Positions 7,290 through 13,631 of a stretch of DNA of 20,044 bases are shown piece after piece (position 1 is the stretch's first letter; the number at the start of each line of letters is the position of its first letter). Origin of the DNA: a virus. The stretch is taken from positions 1-20,044 of the IMG/VR virus record IMGVR_UViG_3300021139_000205; one strand, written 5' to 3'. The position numbers and the translations under genes were made by a program. The notes below the pieces were generated by a model, which was not told the DNA's origin, ran no database searches, and saw only the letters and a program-made list of their open reading frames with translations.

Positions 7290-7943
7290 TTAAGCCCAAG
7301 GAGTGATGGTGATTGCTGAACCTGCTGCAACACTTGATGTACCTGCTGCAACTGACTGAGCCTTGATTGTTCCAGAAACAGCGATTGCTGCGCCTGAAAG
7401 ACCTGTCAATGAGAGTGCAGAAGTTGGAGTTGTTCCAACAACAAGTGTGTTAGCGGTTGTTGAGCCATCAACAATCCATGTTCCGTTAGCAGTTGCATCT
7501 ACGCTTGAGATTGTAACCAACTGGCCTGCTGAGAAGCCGTGTGCAGTTGATGTCAATGAGAGTAGGTTTGAACCACTTGTACGTGAGGCTGCTGTTACTG
7601 TCTTTGAAGAGTTGGTTGCAGAACCAGCAACTGTAACAACGAGTTCAAGGTCTTGCAAAGTATCCTGTGCTGTAGCGGTGACTACACCGATAACGCTAGG
7701 AACTGTGACATACGCAGTTGGAGGGTTTCCACCATCTGTGTTGCCTTGAGTGTTAGGTGTGTAGAGAGGGTAGCCATTCCAGCCAGCCTCTGCAATGTTG
7801 TGTGAATCAAGAGCGTAGTTCAAGGTTGAACCGCCATTGGTTGTACGCACATCATTAGGTTGAAGTGGGAAGTTACCCCACACGAAATCTACTACGACGT
7901 TACCGCCATCATCGAGAAGATGACCGTCATTATTTGTAGCCAT
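7290..7943 (-). CDS. Virion structural protein with interrupted PASTA-like domain
   Basis: The 217-residue protein is Thr/Ser/Gly/Val-rich and beta in character. Residues 80-106 (TVPSVIGVVTATAQDTLQDL...) match the first half of a PASTA domain. Residues 191-215 (GTIKAQSVAAGTSSVAAGSA, then ITITP) match the second half. Between them, about 107-190, is an inserted beta domain with TAHGFSAGQLVTISSVDATA, the 'AHGxxxGxxVTIxxV...GTWxV' style found in phage tail and capsid decorations. PASTA folds can bind peptidoglycan-like polymers, so a decoration or host-contact role is plausible. The ATG at 7943 overlaps nothing but follows GAAAGGATATAA directly from the upstream stop. Confidence 0.75.
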   Translation of the reverse strand: MATNNDGHLLDDGGNVVVDFVWGNFPLQPNDVRTTNGGSTLNYALDSHNIAEAGWNGYPLYTPNTQGNTDGGNPPTAYVTVPSVIGVVTATAQDTLQDLELVVTVAGSATNSSKTVTAASRTSGSNLLSLTSTAHGFSAGQLVTISSVDATANGTWIVDGSTTANTLVVGTTPTSALSLTGLSGAAIAVSGTIKAQSVAAGTSSVAAGSAITITPWA

Positions 7944-8177
7944 TTATATCCTTTCACAATCATGATTGTCGAGTTCAGTCTCTAGAAGTATTTCTTCGCA
8001 GTCGCGACATCTGAAGAAACGTACATTATCTAATCCAACGTGTAAGGAGTCCGAATGGTTTTCCTCGTATTCCATCTGAGGTTGGGCTAGAACTTCGGGT
8101 GGAAACGGTCCTCTAGGGCTGTGCGCTACCGATGGTACAGCATGACCCTGCTTGGCGAACTTGCGAATTAGGGGCAT
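7944..8177 (-). CDS. Small zinc-finger-like protein
   Basis: The 77-residue product ends with a putative single zinc site, CRDCEEILLETELDNHDC (Cys-x2-Cys, then His-x-Cys), after a proline-rich, probably extended N-terminal half. No further family can be named. Its stop is adjacent to the ATG of the structural protein at 7943, and it starts one base after the stop of the next gene upstream, so it belongs to the same polycistronic unit. Function in the virion or in host interaction is unknown. Confidence 0.65.
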   Translation of the reverse strand: MPLIRKFAKQGHAVPSVAHSPRGPFPPEVLAQPQMEYEENHSDSLHVGLDNVRFFRCRDCEEILLETELDNHDCERI

Positions 8178-8178
8178 T

Positions 8179-8481
8179 TTATTTATCTGTTTTTTTAGCA
8201 GATTTCTTTTGAGCAGGTGCTTCTACTAGTGCATCAACTGTCTCTTCAACGATAGGTGCTTGCTCTGGAGAATCCTCAATAACAGGCTCAACAATTACTG
8301 GAGCCAATTTCTCAACAATAACTTTACGTTCTTTTTCCCAAGTATCTGTTGTACGAAGAAGACCAGCCTTCTTACGTGGTTCTAGAAAGCGTGGTAAATG
8401 TTCTCCGCAATAAGGGATATTTACTTTTGGAGTAATATCGTAGATAAAGACAGCAGGGTTATTGCAGTTAGCACACTTCAT
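8179..8481 (-). CDS. Small protein with N-terminal zinc site and Ala/Lys tail
   Basis: The 100-residue product begins MKCANCNNPAVFIYDITPK and continues to YCGEHLPRF, a C-x2-C...C-x2-H arrangement (Cys3, Cys6, Cys25, His28) fitting one zinc ion. After residue 60 it becomes a Val/Glu/Pro stretch and then a Lys/Ala tail, probably disordered. It overlaps the preceding gene's stop by four bases (ATGA). No function is assigned. Confidence 0.65.
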   Translation of the reverse strand: MKCANCNNPAVFIYDITPKVNIPYCGEHLPRFLEPRKKAGLLRTTDTWEKERKVIVEKLAPVIVEPVIEDSPEQAPIVEETVDALVEAPAQKKSAKKTDK

Positions 8482-8798
8482 TTTTTGCCCTTCTGAGCAT
8501 CGTATCGTTTCAAAAGAGAAGCGCCTTTTTTCTTTGCATCGGCTTTAGATGAAGCGCCCCATGCTTGAAGAGACAATAGCAAACGTGTTGGTTCACCATT
8601 TGGTTTACGTTCTGGTCCTGGACTATTACCCATACGAGTAAGGAATGAACCTTTTCTACGCATTTCGGTAGGACCTTTAGGAGTTGCCTTAACAGGGGCT
8701 TTTAAATTATGCCCTTCTTTTTTAGCCGAAGCACGACCCTTAGCGTTCAATCCGCCTTTTGGGTTCTGTCCTTCTTTTCTTTGCCATGCTGCTGTCAT
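8478..8798 (-). CDS. Small basic phage protein, DUF6321-like pattern
   Basis: The 106-residue product is very basic and begins MTAAWQRKEGQNPKGGLNAK, followed by GRASAKKEGHNLKAP...KGPTEMRRKGSFLTRMGN and GEPTRLLLSLQAWG. That series ('GLNAKGR', 'NLKAPV', 'RRxSFxxRM', 'PTRxxLxLxxWG') resembles a small uncharacterised phage family I associate with DUF6321; the match is from memory. The ATG at 8798 is chosen over a TTG at 8810 because GGAG sits six bases upstream of it. A DNA- or capsid-associated role is inferred from charge and location only. Confidence 0.7.
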   Translation of the reverse strand: MTAAWQRKEGQNPKGGLNAKGRASAKKEGHNLKAPVKATPKGPTEMRRKGSFLTRMGNSPGPERKPNGEPTRLLLSLQAWGASSKADAKKKGASLLKRYDAQKGKK

Positions 8799-8810
8799 TT
8801 TATGCTCCAA

Positions 8811-9284
8811 TTATTTTTTGAGAGAAACGATTCTTCCTGTTTTCTTATCGCGAGTAACTGATGGACCAGATGGCTTAGCAGGTGCACTTGGTTCTGCAAC
8901 TGGCTCAGCCTTTGGTGTACGTGGCTTTAAAGCCTTTTTTGTAAACGATGTTGACATATCACCTGACTGGAATGTAACACCTGTTCCAGGTTGTGCATGT
9001 TTAGTCGCGTGTGTTAAAAATTCTTGTCTACGACCATGCTCTGCTTCAGCCATTCCTGACTCATGCTGTTGTTGCATTCCCATAAGTTCTTTGTTATGTC
9101 CATGTTGAGCATTTGTTGCTTCCATAGTATTTGTATGGTGTTGGTTCAACAAAGCCATTGACATGTGGTAGTTCAACAACTGGTGTTGCAATCCGCCTAC
9201 GCTAGACAAGCGCTTGTTAATCCCAGACTGCATGGCGCCAAAAATGTTGGCATTATTGTTGTTTAAGTTAGGAAGGTCAACCAT
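8811..9284 (-). CDS. His/Gln-rich helical protein with basic tail
   Basis: The 157-residue product has an Asn-rich N-terminus (DLPNLNNNNANIFGAM), a helical middle very rich in His, Met and Gln (about residues 33-95, with many HH and HGH pairs), and a Lys/Pro/Ala tail ending TGRIVSLKK. No family is recognised. The His/Met density could bind metal, or simply reflect an amphipathic virion helix. It is the first gene after the terminator at 9332-9360, so a promoter for the structural operon should lie at about 9285-9331 or read-through must occur. Confidence 0.6.
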   Translation of the reverse strand: MVDLPNLNNNNANIFGAMQSGINKRLSSVGGLQHQLLNYHMSMALLNQHHTNTMEATNAQHGHNKELMGMQQQHESGMAEAEHGRRQEFLTHATKHAQPGTGVTFQSGDMSTSFTKKALKPRTPKAEPVAEPSAPAKPSGPSVTRDKKTGRIVSLKK

Positions 9285-9331
9285 GGATAAATGGTCTCTT
9301 ATTGAGGGCTTTTCTTGGTGCTAAACAAAAG

Positions 9332-9360
9332 AAAAAACCCCCACCTTTTTAGATGGGGGC
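9332..9360 (-). terminator. Intrinsic terminator after the lysis cassette
   Basis: On the minus strand GCCCCCATC is followed by a short A-rich loop and then GGTGGGGG and TTTTTT. The stem is GC-rich and ends directly in six T residues, the standard form of a rho-independent terminator. It follows the stop of the holin candidate at 9376 and precedes the structural gene at 9284, separating lysis and structural transcription. Confidence 0.85.
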
Positions 9361-9375
9361 TAATTCTTGAAAAAT

Positions 9376-9570
9376 TTACTTCTTTGTAGAGTTCCCTGTT
9401 GCTACTACGGCATGCTCATAAGCAGACTTTAGGACAGGTCCTAGGACACCAATAACTGCAGCCCATGCTACAGACTTTAAGTGATGGTTACCTGTTTGCC
9501 AGATACCAACTGCTGCTACTGCAACTGAGATGATGTAGTGCTCAACGAGAGCCTTTGTTTTTGCTGACAT
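9376..9570 (-). CDS. Small membrane protein, holin candidate
   Basis: The 64-residue product has two likely membrane segments, about 11-25 (HYIISVAVAAVGIW) and 33-48 (SVAWAAVIGVLGPVL), a short charged N-terminus and a hydrophilic tail ending NSTKK. This matches small two-segment holins, which form the inner-membrane pores that let the endolysin reach the wall. It is the last gene before the terminator and lies just downstream of the other lysis genes. The ATG at 9570 has AGAGGAG eight bases upstream. The holin role rests on topology and context. Confidence 0.65.
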   Translation of the reverse strand: MSAKTKALVEHYIISVAVAAVGIWQTGNHHLKSVAWAAVIGVLGPVLKSAYEHAVVATGNSTKK

Positions 9571-9575
9571 TATTT

Positions 9576-9800
9576 TTACTCCTCTAAGTTATTTACATAT
9601 GGTGTTTGTATATGCGAATCTGCCGAAACGTTTGGTTTTGACGAATTTGCACTTGGTGATGCTACACCCGCTAAAGCGGCTGTCGCAACCGCAATCAGCG
9701 TACCAGGGTCTGTAGAAAAATGCGAAGCCTTCCAAGTGGCTAACCCAGCCGTAGTTGCCAACCCGCTTGACACTGGGTTAGAGAGATTTATCTTTAACAC
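9576..9800 (-). CDS. Small hydrophobic protein, possible second holin or antiholin
   Basis: The product is 74 residues from GTG 9800, or 79 from TTG 9815. GTG 9800 is preferred because GGAG lies seven bases upstream; it overlaps the DUF1003 gene by 23 bases. A Gly/Ala stretch (SSGLATTAGLATW) and a hydrophobic segment (GTLIAVATAALAGVA) precede a polar Ser/Asn/Pro tail. Length and neighbours suit a holin partner, but the segments are weakly hydrophobic, so a membrane-associated peptide of other function is possible. Confidence 0.55.
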   Translation of the reverse strand: MLKINLSNPVSSGLATTAGLATWKASHFSTDPGTLIAVATAALAGVASPSANSSKPNVSADSHIQTPYVNNLEE

Positions 9801-10110
9801 GGATATGCTCCACAATCTCGTTTATATGGCGCCTAAGTTCCTCAATATGATTATGAGTCTCTTGGTCCAATTTAAGGTCTTTACTAATGATACGCCTGTC
9901 TTCGTCCCCTGAACGGTTAGTCGCATTTAACAGAAGCCCTGACAATAAGATACTTTCTAAGGAAACTGTCAGGGTTAGTAAATTAAATGGATAAGGGTCA
10001 AAAATAGCAAAGGTCATCCAAAATCCCCAAAAGATTATGTGAAAGATAATGAACCAAGGAGAACCAAATGCAATGGAACACCAATCAGATATTTTTTGAA
10101 AATACTTCAT
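9778..10110 (-). CDS. DUF1003 family membrane protein in the lysis cassette
   Basis: The 110-residue product contains GSPWFIIFHIIFWGFWMTFA then FDPYPFNLLTLTVSLESILLSGLLLNATNR, the diagnostic core of DUF1003: two membrane helices (about 17-37 and 43-62) separated by a 'DPYPFNLLTL' turn. A cytoplasmic helix (about 68-105, with DRRIISKDLKLDQETHNHIEEL) follows, as in cellular homologues. DUF1003 has no settled function. Between the endolysin and two holin candidates it could act as holin, spanin-like or regulator; that is inference. The ATG at 10110 overlaps the endolysin stop as ATGA. Confidence 0.85.
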   Translation of the reverse strand: MKYFQKISDWCSIAFGSPWFIIFHIIFWGFWMTFAIFDPYPFNLLTLTVSLESILLSGLLLNATNRSGDEDRRIISKDLKLDQETHNHIEELRRHINEIVEHIRVKDKSL

Positions 10111-10967
10111 GATGTAGCCTTTGCAACCATTGAAGCGTAAGTATCAGAATCTAAAGTTTTTTTGCCTTTAAGTCCAGGATATTTTGCTTGGTACAAAGGT
10201 ACTAATGCTACATCTTCTGCTGTCATTGTTCCCTTTGCTAAAGCAGCGGGCATTAAACCTGCCTTGACTAATGCTTCTTCAACAATAAGAACTGCTTTAC
10301 TTTTGGTTCCTACTTTAAATCCTGCTGTTCCTGGAAATGGTGGTGCTACAACAACTGTTGGTGGTTTAAATGTAGAAGCAGGAGTGTTGTTATGAATAAC
10401 TGCAGCACCTCCACCACCTAATGCTGCTGCTCCTGCAACACCTGCTGCTAATCCTCTATTTTGACTTAACGAAGAAGAAGGCTTAACTGCACCTGGATAT
10501 GCTGGACGAACAATTGCCATAACATTTAAGTAAGGGCGATGACGAAGATAAACTCCGTTTCCGTCTGCTTGTGAACCAGAAGTGGAATGGTCAGGACTAG
10601 TGTTTCCTTCAATAGTTGTAAGGCCATCTGAAGAAGCACCTACAACAATACCTACATGGTCTGGCTGTGCTGCGTTAGTCCAACTAAAAAAGACAATATC
10701 GCCAGGTTGTGCGGAATACTTACCTACAACTTGCTTTTTCTTTTGAAACCAAAGCAAACCTGTTGGACAATAAGAAAAGCCTTTTTCTGTTTGAGCCGCA
10801 ACAATTGAACTTAAACCTGCTTGTTCAAAACACCAAGATACAAACATTGCACAGTAGGACTCATGGTCCATGCCATACCATTGCCCATATTTACTTTCGT
10901 TGTTTGGTCCTTCAATATACCCAATTTCTTGGCGTGCTATATTGACAACATCTATTCCACTACTCAC
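10107..10967 (-). CDS. Endolysin, CHAP-type amidase/peptidase
   Basis: The 286-residue product has an N-terminal CHAP domain (about 5-155). The catalytic Cys39 is in SYCAMFVSWC, His104 in QPDHVGIVVG, and the IEGN motif at 119-122 supplies the polar residue. Related motifs PGDIVFF and GVYLRHRPY are present. A Gly/Ala segment (172-190) links to a C-terminal domain (about 210-286) with 'FKVGTKSKAVLIVEEALVKAG', which resembles a degraded peptidoglycan-binding repeat. CHAP enzymes cleave peptidoglycan peptide or amide bonds to release progeny. It starts with GTG in a GTGA overlap with the previous gene. A tail-borne lysin is a weaker alternative. Confidence 0.88.
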   Translation of the reverse strand: MSSGIDVVNIARQEIGYIEGPNNESKYGQWYGMDHESYCAMFVSWCFEQAGLSSIVAAQTEKGFSYCPTGLLWFQKKKQVVGKYSAQPGDIVFFSWTNAAQPDHVGIVVGASSDGLTTIEGNTSPDHSTSGSQADGNGVYLRHRPYLNVMAIVRPAYPGAVKPSSSLSQNRGLAAGVAGAAALGGGGAAVIHNNTPASTFKPPTVVVAPPFPGTAGFKVGTKSKAVLIVEEALVKAGLMPAALAKGTMTAEDVALVPLYQAKYPGLKGKKTLDSDTYASMVAKATS

Positions 10968-11443
10968 TGATAAATCAACCTTTCAGCCAAATCTCCTGGT
11001 GTAACAATGTTTGCTGGTTTATTGCACAAATTAATGCTTGCTGCGTCATACGCAAGTGCAACCAACTCGGAACAAATAACACCGTAACGTTCAGCCATTT
11101 TCTCTAAAACTTTTGTATTTGCTAGTGCTTTTAATCCAAGAATTCTTAAAATTAAATTTGCAATATCTAGAAAACCATAAGGACGGTCTACTAAACGCTT
11201 TGCTTCTGTAACAATTTTATCTCTTTGTTCGTCAGTTAACTCTTCATGCTGGTTCCAACCAATAACTGGATATTGAGTAACTTTTCCAATAGCAACGCCT
11301 GTTGGATTGGCTTGGACAATAAGTCCATCACCAATATAGATAAAAGCATGATTCCATCGTGACATAGTCCCAAAACGAATCAACTTACCAAAGACTCCGC
11401 TAGTTTTAACTACTCCGTAATCTCCTAGACGTGGTTCATACAT
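10964..11443 (-). CDS. Permuted NlpC/P60 (YiiX-like) cysteine peptidase
   Basis: From the ATG at 11443 the product is 159 residues. GGAGGT lies eight bases upstream, so this start is preferred over an in-frame start at 11530 inside the HNH gene. The order of motifs is that of circularly permuted papain-like enzymes: GDYGVVKT, then His32 in WNHAFIYIGDG, and later Cys124 in GVICSELVALAY, followed by TPGDLAERL. Relatives include YiiX/YebB-like and LRAT-like proteins. It overlaps the HNH stop by eight bases and precedes the endolysin, so a second wall- or lipid-acting lysis enzyme is plausible; the substrate is unknown. Confidence 0.8.
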   Translation of the reverse strand: MYEPRLGDYGVVKTSGVFGKLIRFGTMSRWNHAFIYIGDGLIVQANPTGVAIGKVTQYPVIGWNQHEELTDEQRDKIVTEAKRLVDRPYGFLDIANLILRILGLKALANTKVLEKMAERYGVICSELVALAYDAASINLCNKPANIVTPGDLAERLIYQ

Positions 11444-11870
11444 TTTTCTGTACCTCCGCTGCTGGTAGTGTCCCTCTTTTACGAAAACGCAATGACTCCC
11501 ACAATGGGGCTGGTATTGAATGAATACCAAAATGTGTTCTGTGATGTGCAGTACATAGCACTTCTAAGTTTCCTGGGCTTTCAATCCATCTTTGAAAATC
11601 TTCATCATTGTCAAAATGAAGACCAAAATACTTTGCAACCCTTTCAGGGTCAACATTGTTAATTTGAGAAAATTCAACGTGGGTATGGTGTAACTCTGGT
11701 TGACCTGAACATAGGTCATCATTAATCACACATTGCCAAAGACCTTGGCGTTTAATTCGAGCCTTTGCTTGGTTAAACAAATGGTAATAAGAGTCTAACT
11801 CTCTTGGAGAGTGTTCAGGAACATTTGTTATAAGGTGAATAGCAAGGTGCTCAGAATGAGCCTCTGTCAT
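11436..11870 (-). CDS. HNH-type nuclease protein
   Basis: The 144-residue product has a zinc-stabilised HNH core: Cys47 and Cys54 (CVINDDLC), a PELHHTHVEF strand with His61-His62, an insertion with GLHFDNDEDFQRW, then SPGNLEVLCTAHHRTHFGIH with Asn101, Cys106 and His109-His110, and a conserved-looking PAPLWESLRFRKRG tail. The LHHTHVEF and PGNLEVLC spacing indicates a stable phage gene lineage, not a recently inserted homing enzyme. It starts in a TAATG overlap with a strong AAGGAG ribosome site. HNH proteins near packaging genes assist terminase in some phages; here it is in the lysis block. Confidence 0.8.
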   Translation of the reverse strand: MTEAHSEHLAIHLITNVPEHSPRELDSYYHLFNQAKARIKRQGLWQCVINDDLCSGQPELHHTHVEFSQINNVDPERVAKYFGLHFDNDEDFQRWIESPGNLEVLCTAHHRTHFGIHSIPAPLWESLRFRKRGTLPAAEVQKNV

Positions 11871-12145
11871 TATTCTCCTTCGTCTAAGTGTTGCTCGAAT
11901 CGTCCTTCTAGGCGTGCTTGAGCAACTTTTACTTCTGTAACGTCTTCTCGAATTTCATCTTGACGACGGTCTAATTTCTTAAGTAAAGGAATAATTTCTA
12001 AAACAATTTTGTCATTTAATGACGTACCGTGATTTGGCTTTAACTCATTTAGATAATGCTTAACAATCCAACGCAAGGAAATACCAATACCTCCAACGAT
12101 TCCTATAGCAGCGGAAATTGCTTGAAGCCAATTAGAGACATTCAT
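11870..12145 (-). CDS. Membrane-anchored coiled-coil protein
   Basis: The 91-residue product has one hydrophobic segment (about 7-27, with AISAAIGIVGGIGISLRWIV) followed by a helical, charged coiled coil (about 45-88, with LLKKLDRRQDEIREDVTEVKV). Proteins of this shape occur in actinobacterial phage lysis cassettes, some as holin-like products. It starts the lysis operon: GAGGAT lies seven bases from the ATG at 12145, and a 118-base gene-free gap lies upstream. A holin or membrane scaffold role is inferred. Confidence 0.65.
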   Translation of the reverse strand: MNVSNWLQAISAAIGIVGGIGISLRWIVKHYLNELKPNHGTSLNDKIVLEIIPLLKKLDRRQDEIREDVTEVKVAQARLEGRFEQHLDEGE

Positions 12146-12228
12146 TTGATAATCCTCACTAGAAAGATATTGAGCGACATACCGTGAGTTTTTTCCGTAT
12201 TAAGAACTGTAACGATGCAAGTAATTGT

Positions 12229-12252
12229 ATTTTACTCTTATAACAGTAAAAT
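12229..12252. promoter_or_regulatory. AT-rich inverted repeat, possible operator/promoter of the lysis operon
   Basis: ATTTTACT and AGTAAAAT form perfect eight-base arms around an eight-base centre in the 118-base gap 12146-12263. On the minus strand the centre holds TATAAG, with TTTACT 15 bases upstream, a poor but possible -10/-35 pair reading into the lysis genes. A protein-binding dyad is the other reading. Neither is proven. Confidence 0.35.
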
Positions 12253-12263
12253 GTACTAGTAAA

Positions 12264-12479
12264 TTAAATTGGTCGCCAATTTTTGTTAATAATTTGATTT
12301 GCAGCATTGTTAGTTGAGTTTGTAGACTCGCCCTCTACACCACGACCACGACTACCCCAACTAAATACACTTGGAGTTGCTTTTGATTTAAATCCAAGGT
12401 TTGTGTGAAAGTCAAATTCTTGTCTAATACCACGGCGTTGATTAACCATTAATGGTTGTCTAATAAGTTTCTTACCCAT
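12264..12479 (-). CDS. Hypothetical protein
   Basis: The 71-residue product is basic and polar (MGKKLIRQPLMVNQRRGIRQ..., then SWGSRGRGVEGES and an Asn-rich end INKNWRPI). It has no membrane segment or cysteine and no family is recognised. Its ATG at 12479 overlaps the previous stop as TAATG, so it is coupled to the 96-residue gene upstream. It is the last gene before the 118-base gap ahead of the lysis operon. Confidence 0.55.
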   Translation of the reverse strand: MGKKLIRQPLMVNQRRGIRQEFDFHTNLGFKSKATPSVFSWGSRGRGVEGESTNSTNNAANQIINKNWRPI

Positions 12480-12769
12480 TACATACCAATCGCAGTAGTC
12501 ATTGTTCCACCTTGGCTCATGCCATTAGTCATTGGAACAGTCTTACCTTTTCTTGTAACTTTCTTTGGTTTGTTATGTTCTACAGAACGTGCAGTAGTAG
12601 AACTACGTGGGTCAATACCTGAACCCATAGCACCTAGTTCATAAGGCATTAAAGCCTGTTGGTAACGTGCTCCTGAATAACCAGACTCTTTTTTGCGCCC
12701 ATACCGTGCACGGATACGTGCTTCAAAACGTTCTGTGTCTTTCATTTGTTTGTTATTTAAATTACTCAT
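12479..12769 (-). CDS. Hypothetical basic protein
   Basis: The 96-residue product has a charged helical start (NNKQMKDTERFEARIRARYG), a middle with GARYQQALMPYELGAMGSGI, and a Met/Thr/Gly-rich tail ending TTAIGM. No family is recognised. The gene is coupled at both ends by ATGA and TAATG overlaps, which supports it being translated. A virion-associated or nucleic-acid-binding role would fit the charge but nothing is specific. Confidence 0.55.
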   Translation of the reverse strand: MSNLNNKQMKDTERFEARIRARYGRKKESGYSGARYQQALMPYELGAMGSGIDPRSSTTARSVEHNKPKKVTRKGKTVPMTNGMSQGGTMTTAIGM

Positions 12770-13068
12770 CCTGAAACACCTGCTCCACCATTAGAACTAC
12801 CAGCAGTAGATGCTGCTGCTTCTGACTCTCCACTACCACCAGAAACTTCTCCTGCTTCTTGTGTAGCATTTTCGGCAGACTCTCCAGCACCTGTATAACC
12901 TTCAGTTGCTTCATTGTCCCCAACTTGTGCAGCACCCATTCCCATTGTTACATATGGGTAGTTACCAAATGCATAGTTGTTATTAATTAAACCTAATCCC
13001 ATCTCTCTACGACGACGGTGTTCTTCTGCAACTGCTGCTTGGAATTGTTCTCTTGAAAGACTATTCAC
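12766..13068 (-). CDS. Hypothetical protein with Ser/Gly/Ala/Glu low-complexity tail
   Basis: From a GTG at 13068 the product is 100 residues: a helical start (SLSREQFQAAVAEEHRRRRE), a short middle with NNNYAFGNYPYVTMGMGAAQ, then a tail of mainly Gly, Ser, Ala and Glu that looks disordered. The GTG is preferred to an ATG at 13155 because AGAGGC precedes it and it overlaps the previous stop by only eight bases, whereas 13155 would overlap by 95 bases. No family is recognised. Confidence 0.55.
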   Translation of the reverse strand: MNSLSREQFQAAVAEEHRRRREMGLGLINNNYAFGNYPYVTMGMGAAQVGDNEATEGYTGAGESAENATQEAGEVSGGSGESEAAASTAGSSNGGAGVSG

Positions 13069-13273
13069 CTGTTTGCCTCTGTCTCGGTTGTTTGAAATCG
13101 CTTCTTTGTTCGTTAGGGCCCATTTGATATCTTCCGTAAGTTCCATTAGGTCCACCCATCATTCCTTGACCAATCTGATAAGACTGCTCAGGAGTGAACA
13201 TGCTATTGGGATGTGACTTTGTGGCGTAGTACGCCGTAGTAGTCATATCAATCTGGTGTTCGTTATTAGGCAC
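13061..13273 (-). CDS. Hypothetical Gly/Gln/Met-rich small protein
   Basis: From a GTG at 13273, with AAGGA seven bases upstream, the product is 70 residues: PNNEHQIDMTTTAYYATKSH, then FTPEQSYQIGQGMMGGPNGT and a basic PRQRQTGE end. An ATG at codon 10 lacks a ribosome site. It overlaps the zinc-protein gene upstream by eight bases and the next gene downstream by eight. No domain is recognised. Confidence 0.55.
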   Translation of the reverse strand: MPNNEHQIDMTTTAYYATKSHPNSMFTPEQSYQIGQGMMGGPNGTYGRYQMGPNEQRSDFKQPRQRQTGE

Positions 13274-13460
13274 CGATTAATCCTTCTGGGTCAAATATTG
13301 ATACTGCTTGTAAAGCCAACTTGTAGCCAACTTCTTTTGCGTGGTGTCCACAGAAAAATAACTCCCCTGTGATAAACGTTGCTCGAACTAATGCTCTAGC
13401 AGAGCACTTATCGCATCTATCTTCCGCTTTTAATTCTTGGGTTTCAACGACTGTGCTCAT
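13266..13460 (-). CDS. Small zinc-binding protein, DUF7455-like
   Basis: The 64-residue product reads ELKAEDRCDKCSARALVRAT then FITGELFFCGHHAKEVGYKL. The Cys-x2-Cys...Cys-x-His-His arrangement (Cys16, Cys19, Cys37, His39, His40) with an 'AxDRCDxC' start matches a small family widespread in actinobacteria and their phages, annotated DUF7455. It likely binds one zinc ion; its role is unknown. It supports an actinobacterial host. The ATG at 13460 overlaps the stop of the peptide gene upstream as ATGA. Confidence 0.75.
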   Translation of the reverse strand: MSTVVETQELKAEDRCDKCSARALVRATFITGELFFCGHHAKEVGYKLALQAVSIFDPEGLIGA

Positions 13461-13600
13461 GGATTAATTTTGCCCCTTTTTTCGGTAAATGTATGTGCAT
13501 AATATGTGTCATAGATACTCGCTGGAAAGACTACTACTGTTCCGTGTGTGGGACAGGATTTGTCGTTGCGTCCATGGCAAGGTATTGTGAGCAGAAGCAT
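13457..13600 (-). CDS. Small 47-residue protein at the divergent junction
   Basis: From an ATG at 13600 the product is 47 residues: MLLLTIPCHGRNDKSCPTHG, then VVVFPASIYDTYYAHTFTEK and RGKINP. AGGAG lies five bases before this ATG, and the stop overlaps the next ATG as ATGA, the join typical of this genome; both favour a real gene. A longer start at 13654 would run into the opposite-strand HNH gene. Cys8, Cys16 and His19 could join in a metal site. Function unknown. Confidence 0.5.
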   Translation of the reverse strand: MLLLTIPCHGRNDKSCPTHGTVVVFPASIYDTYYAHTFTEKRGKINP

Positions 13601-13631
13601 AGGGGCTCCTATACCGAGAGAAAGACAGACC

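Noticed and set aside
7363-7749. 128-codon plus-strand open frame
   Set aside because: It is antisense to the structural protein with clear PASTA-like motifs and has no gene neighbours on that strand.
11444-11530. Longer start for the permuted NlpC/P60 gene
   Set aside because: The extension lies within the HNH gene, and GGAGGT supports the ATG at 11443.
13548-13631. Longer N-terminus for the plus-strand HNH gene
   Set aside because: The extra 28 residues have no domain character, and the MKTCNRC start matches the other HNH protein.
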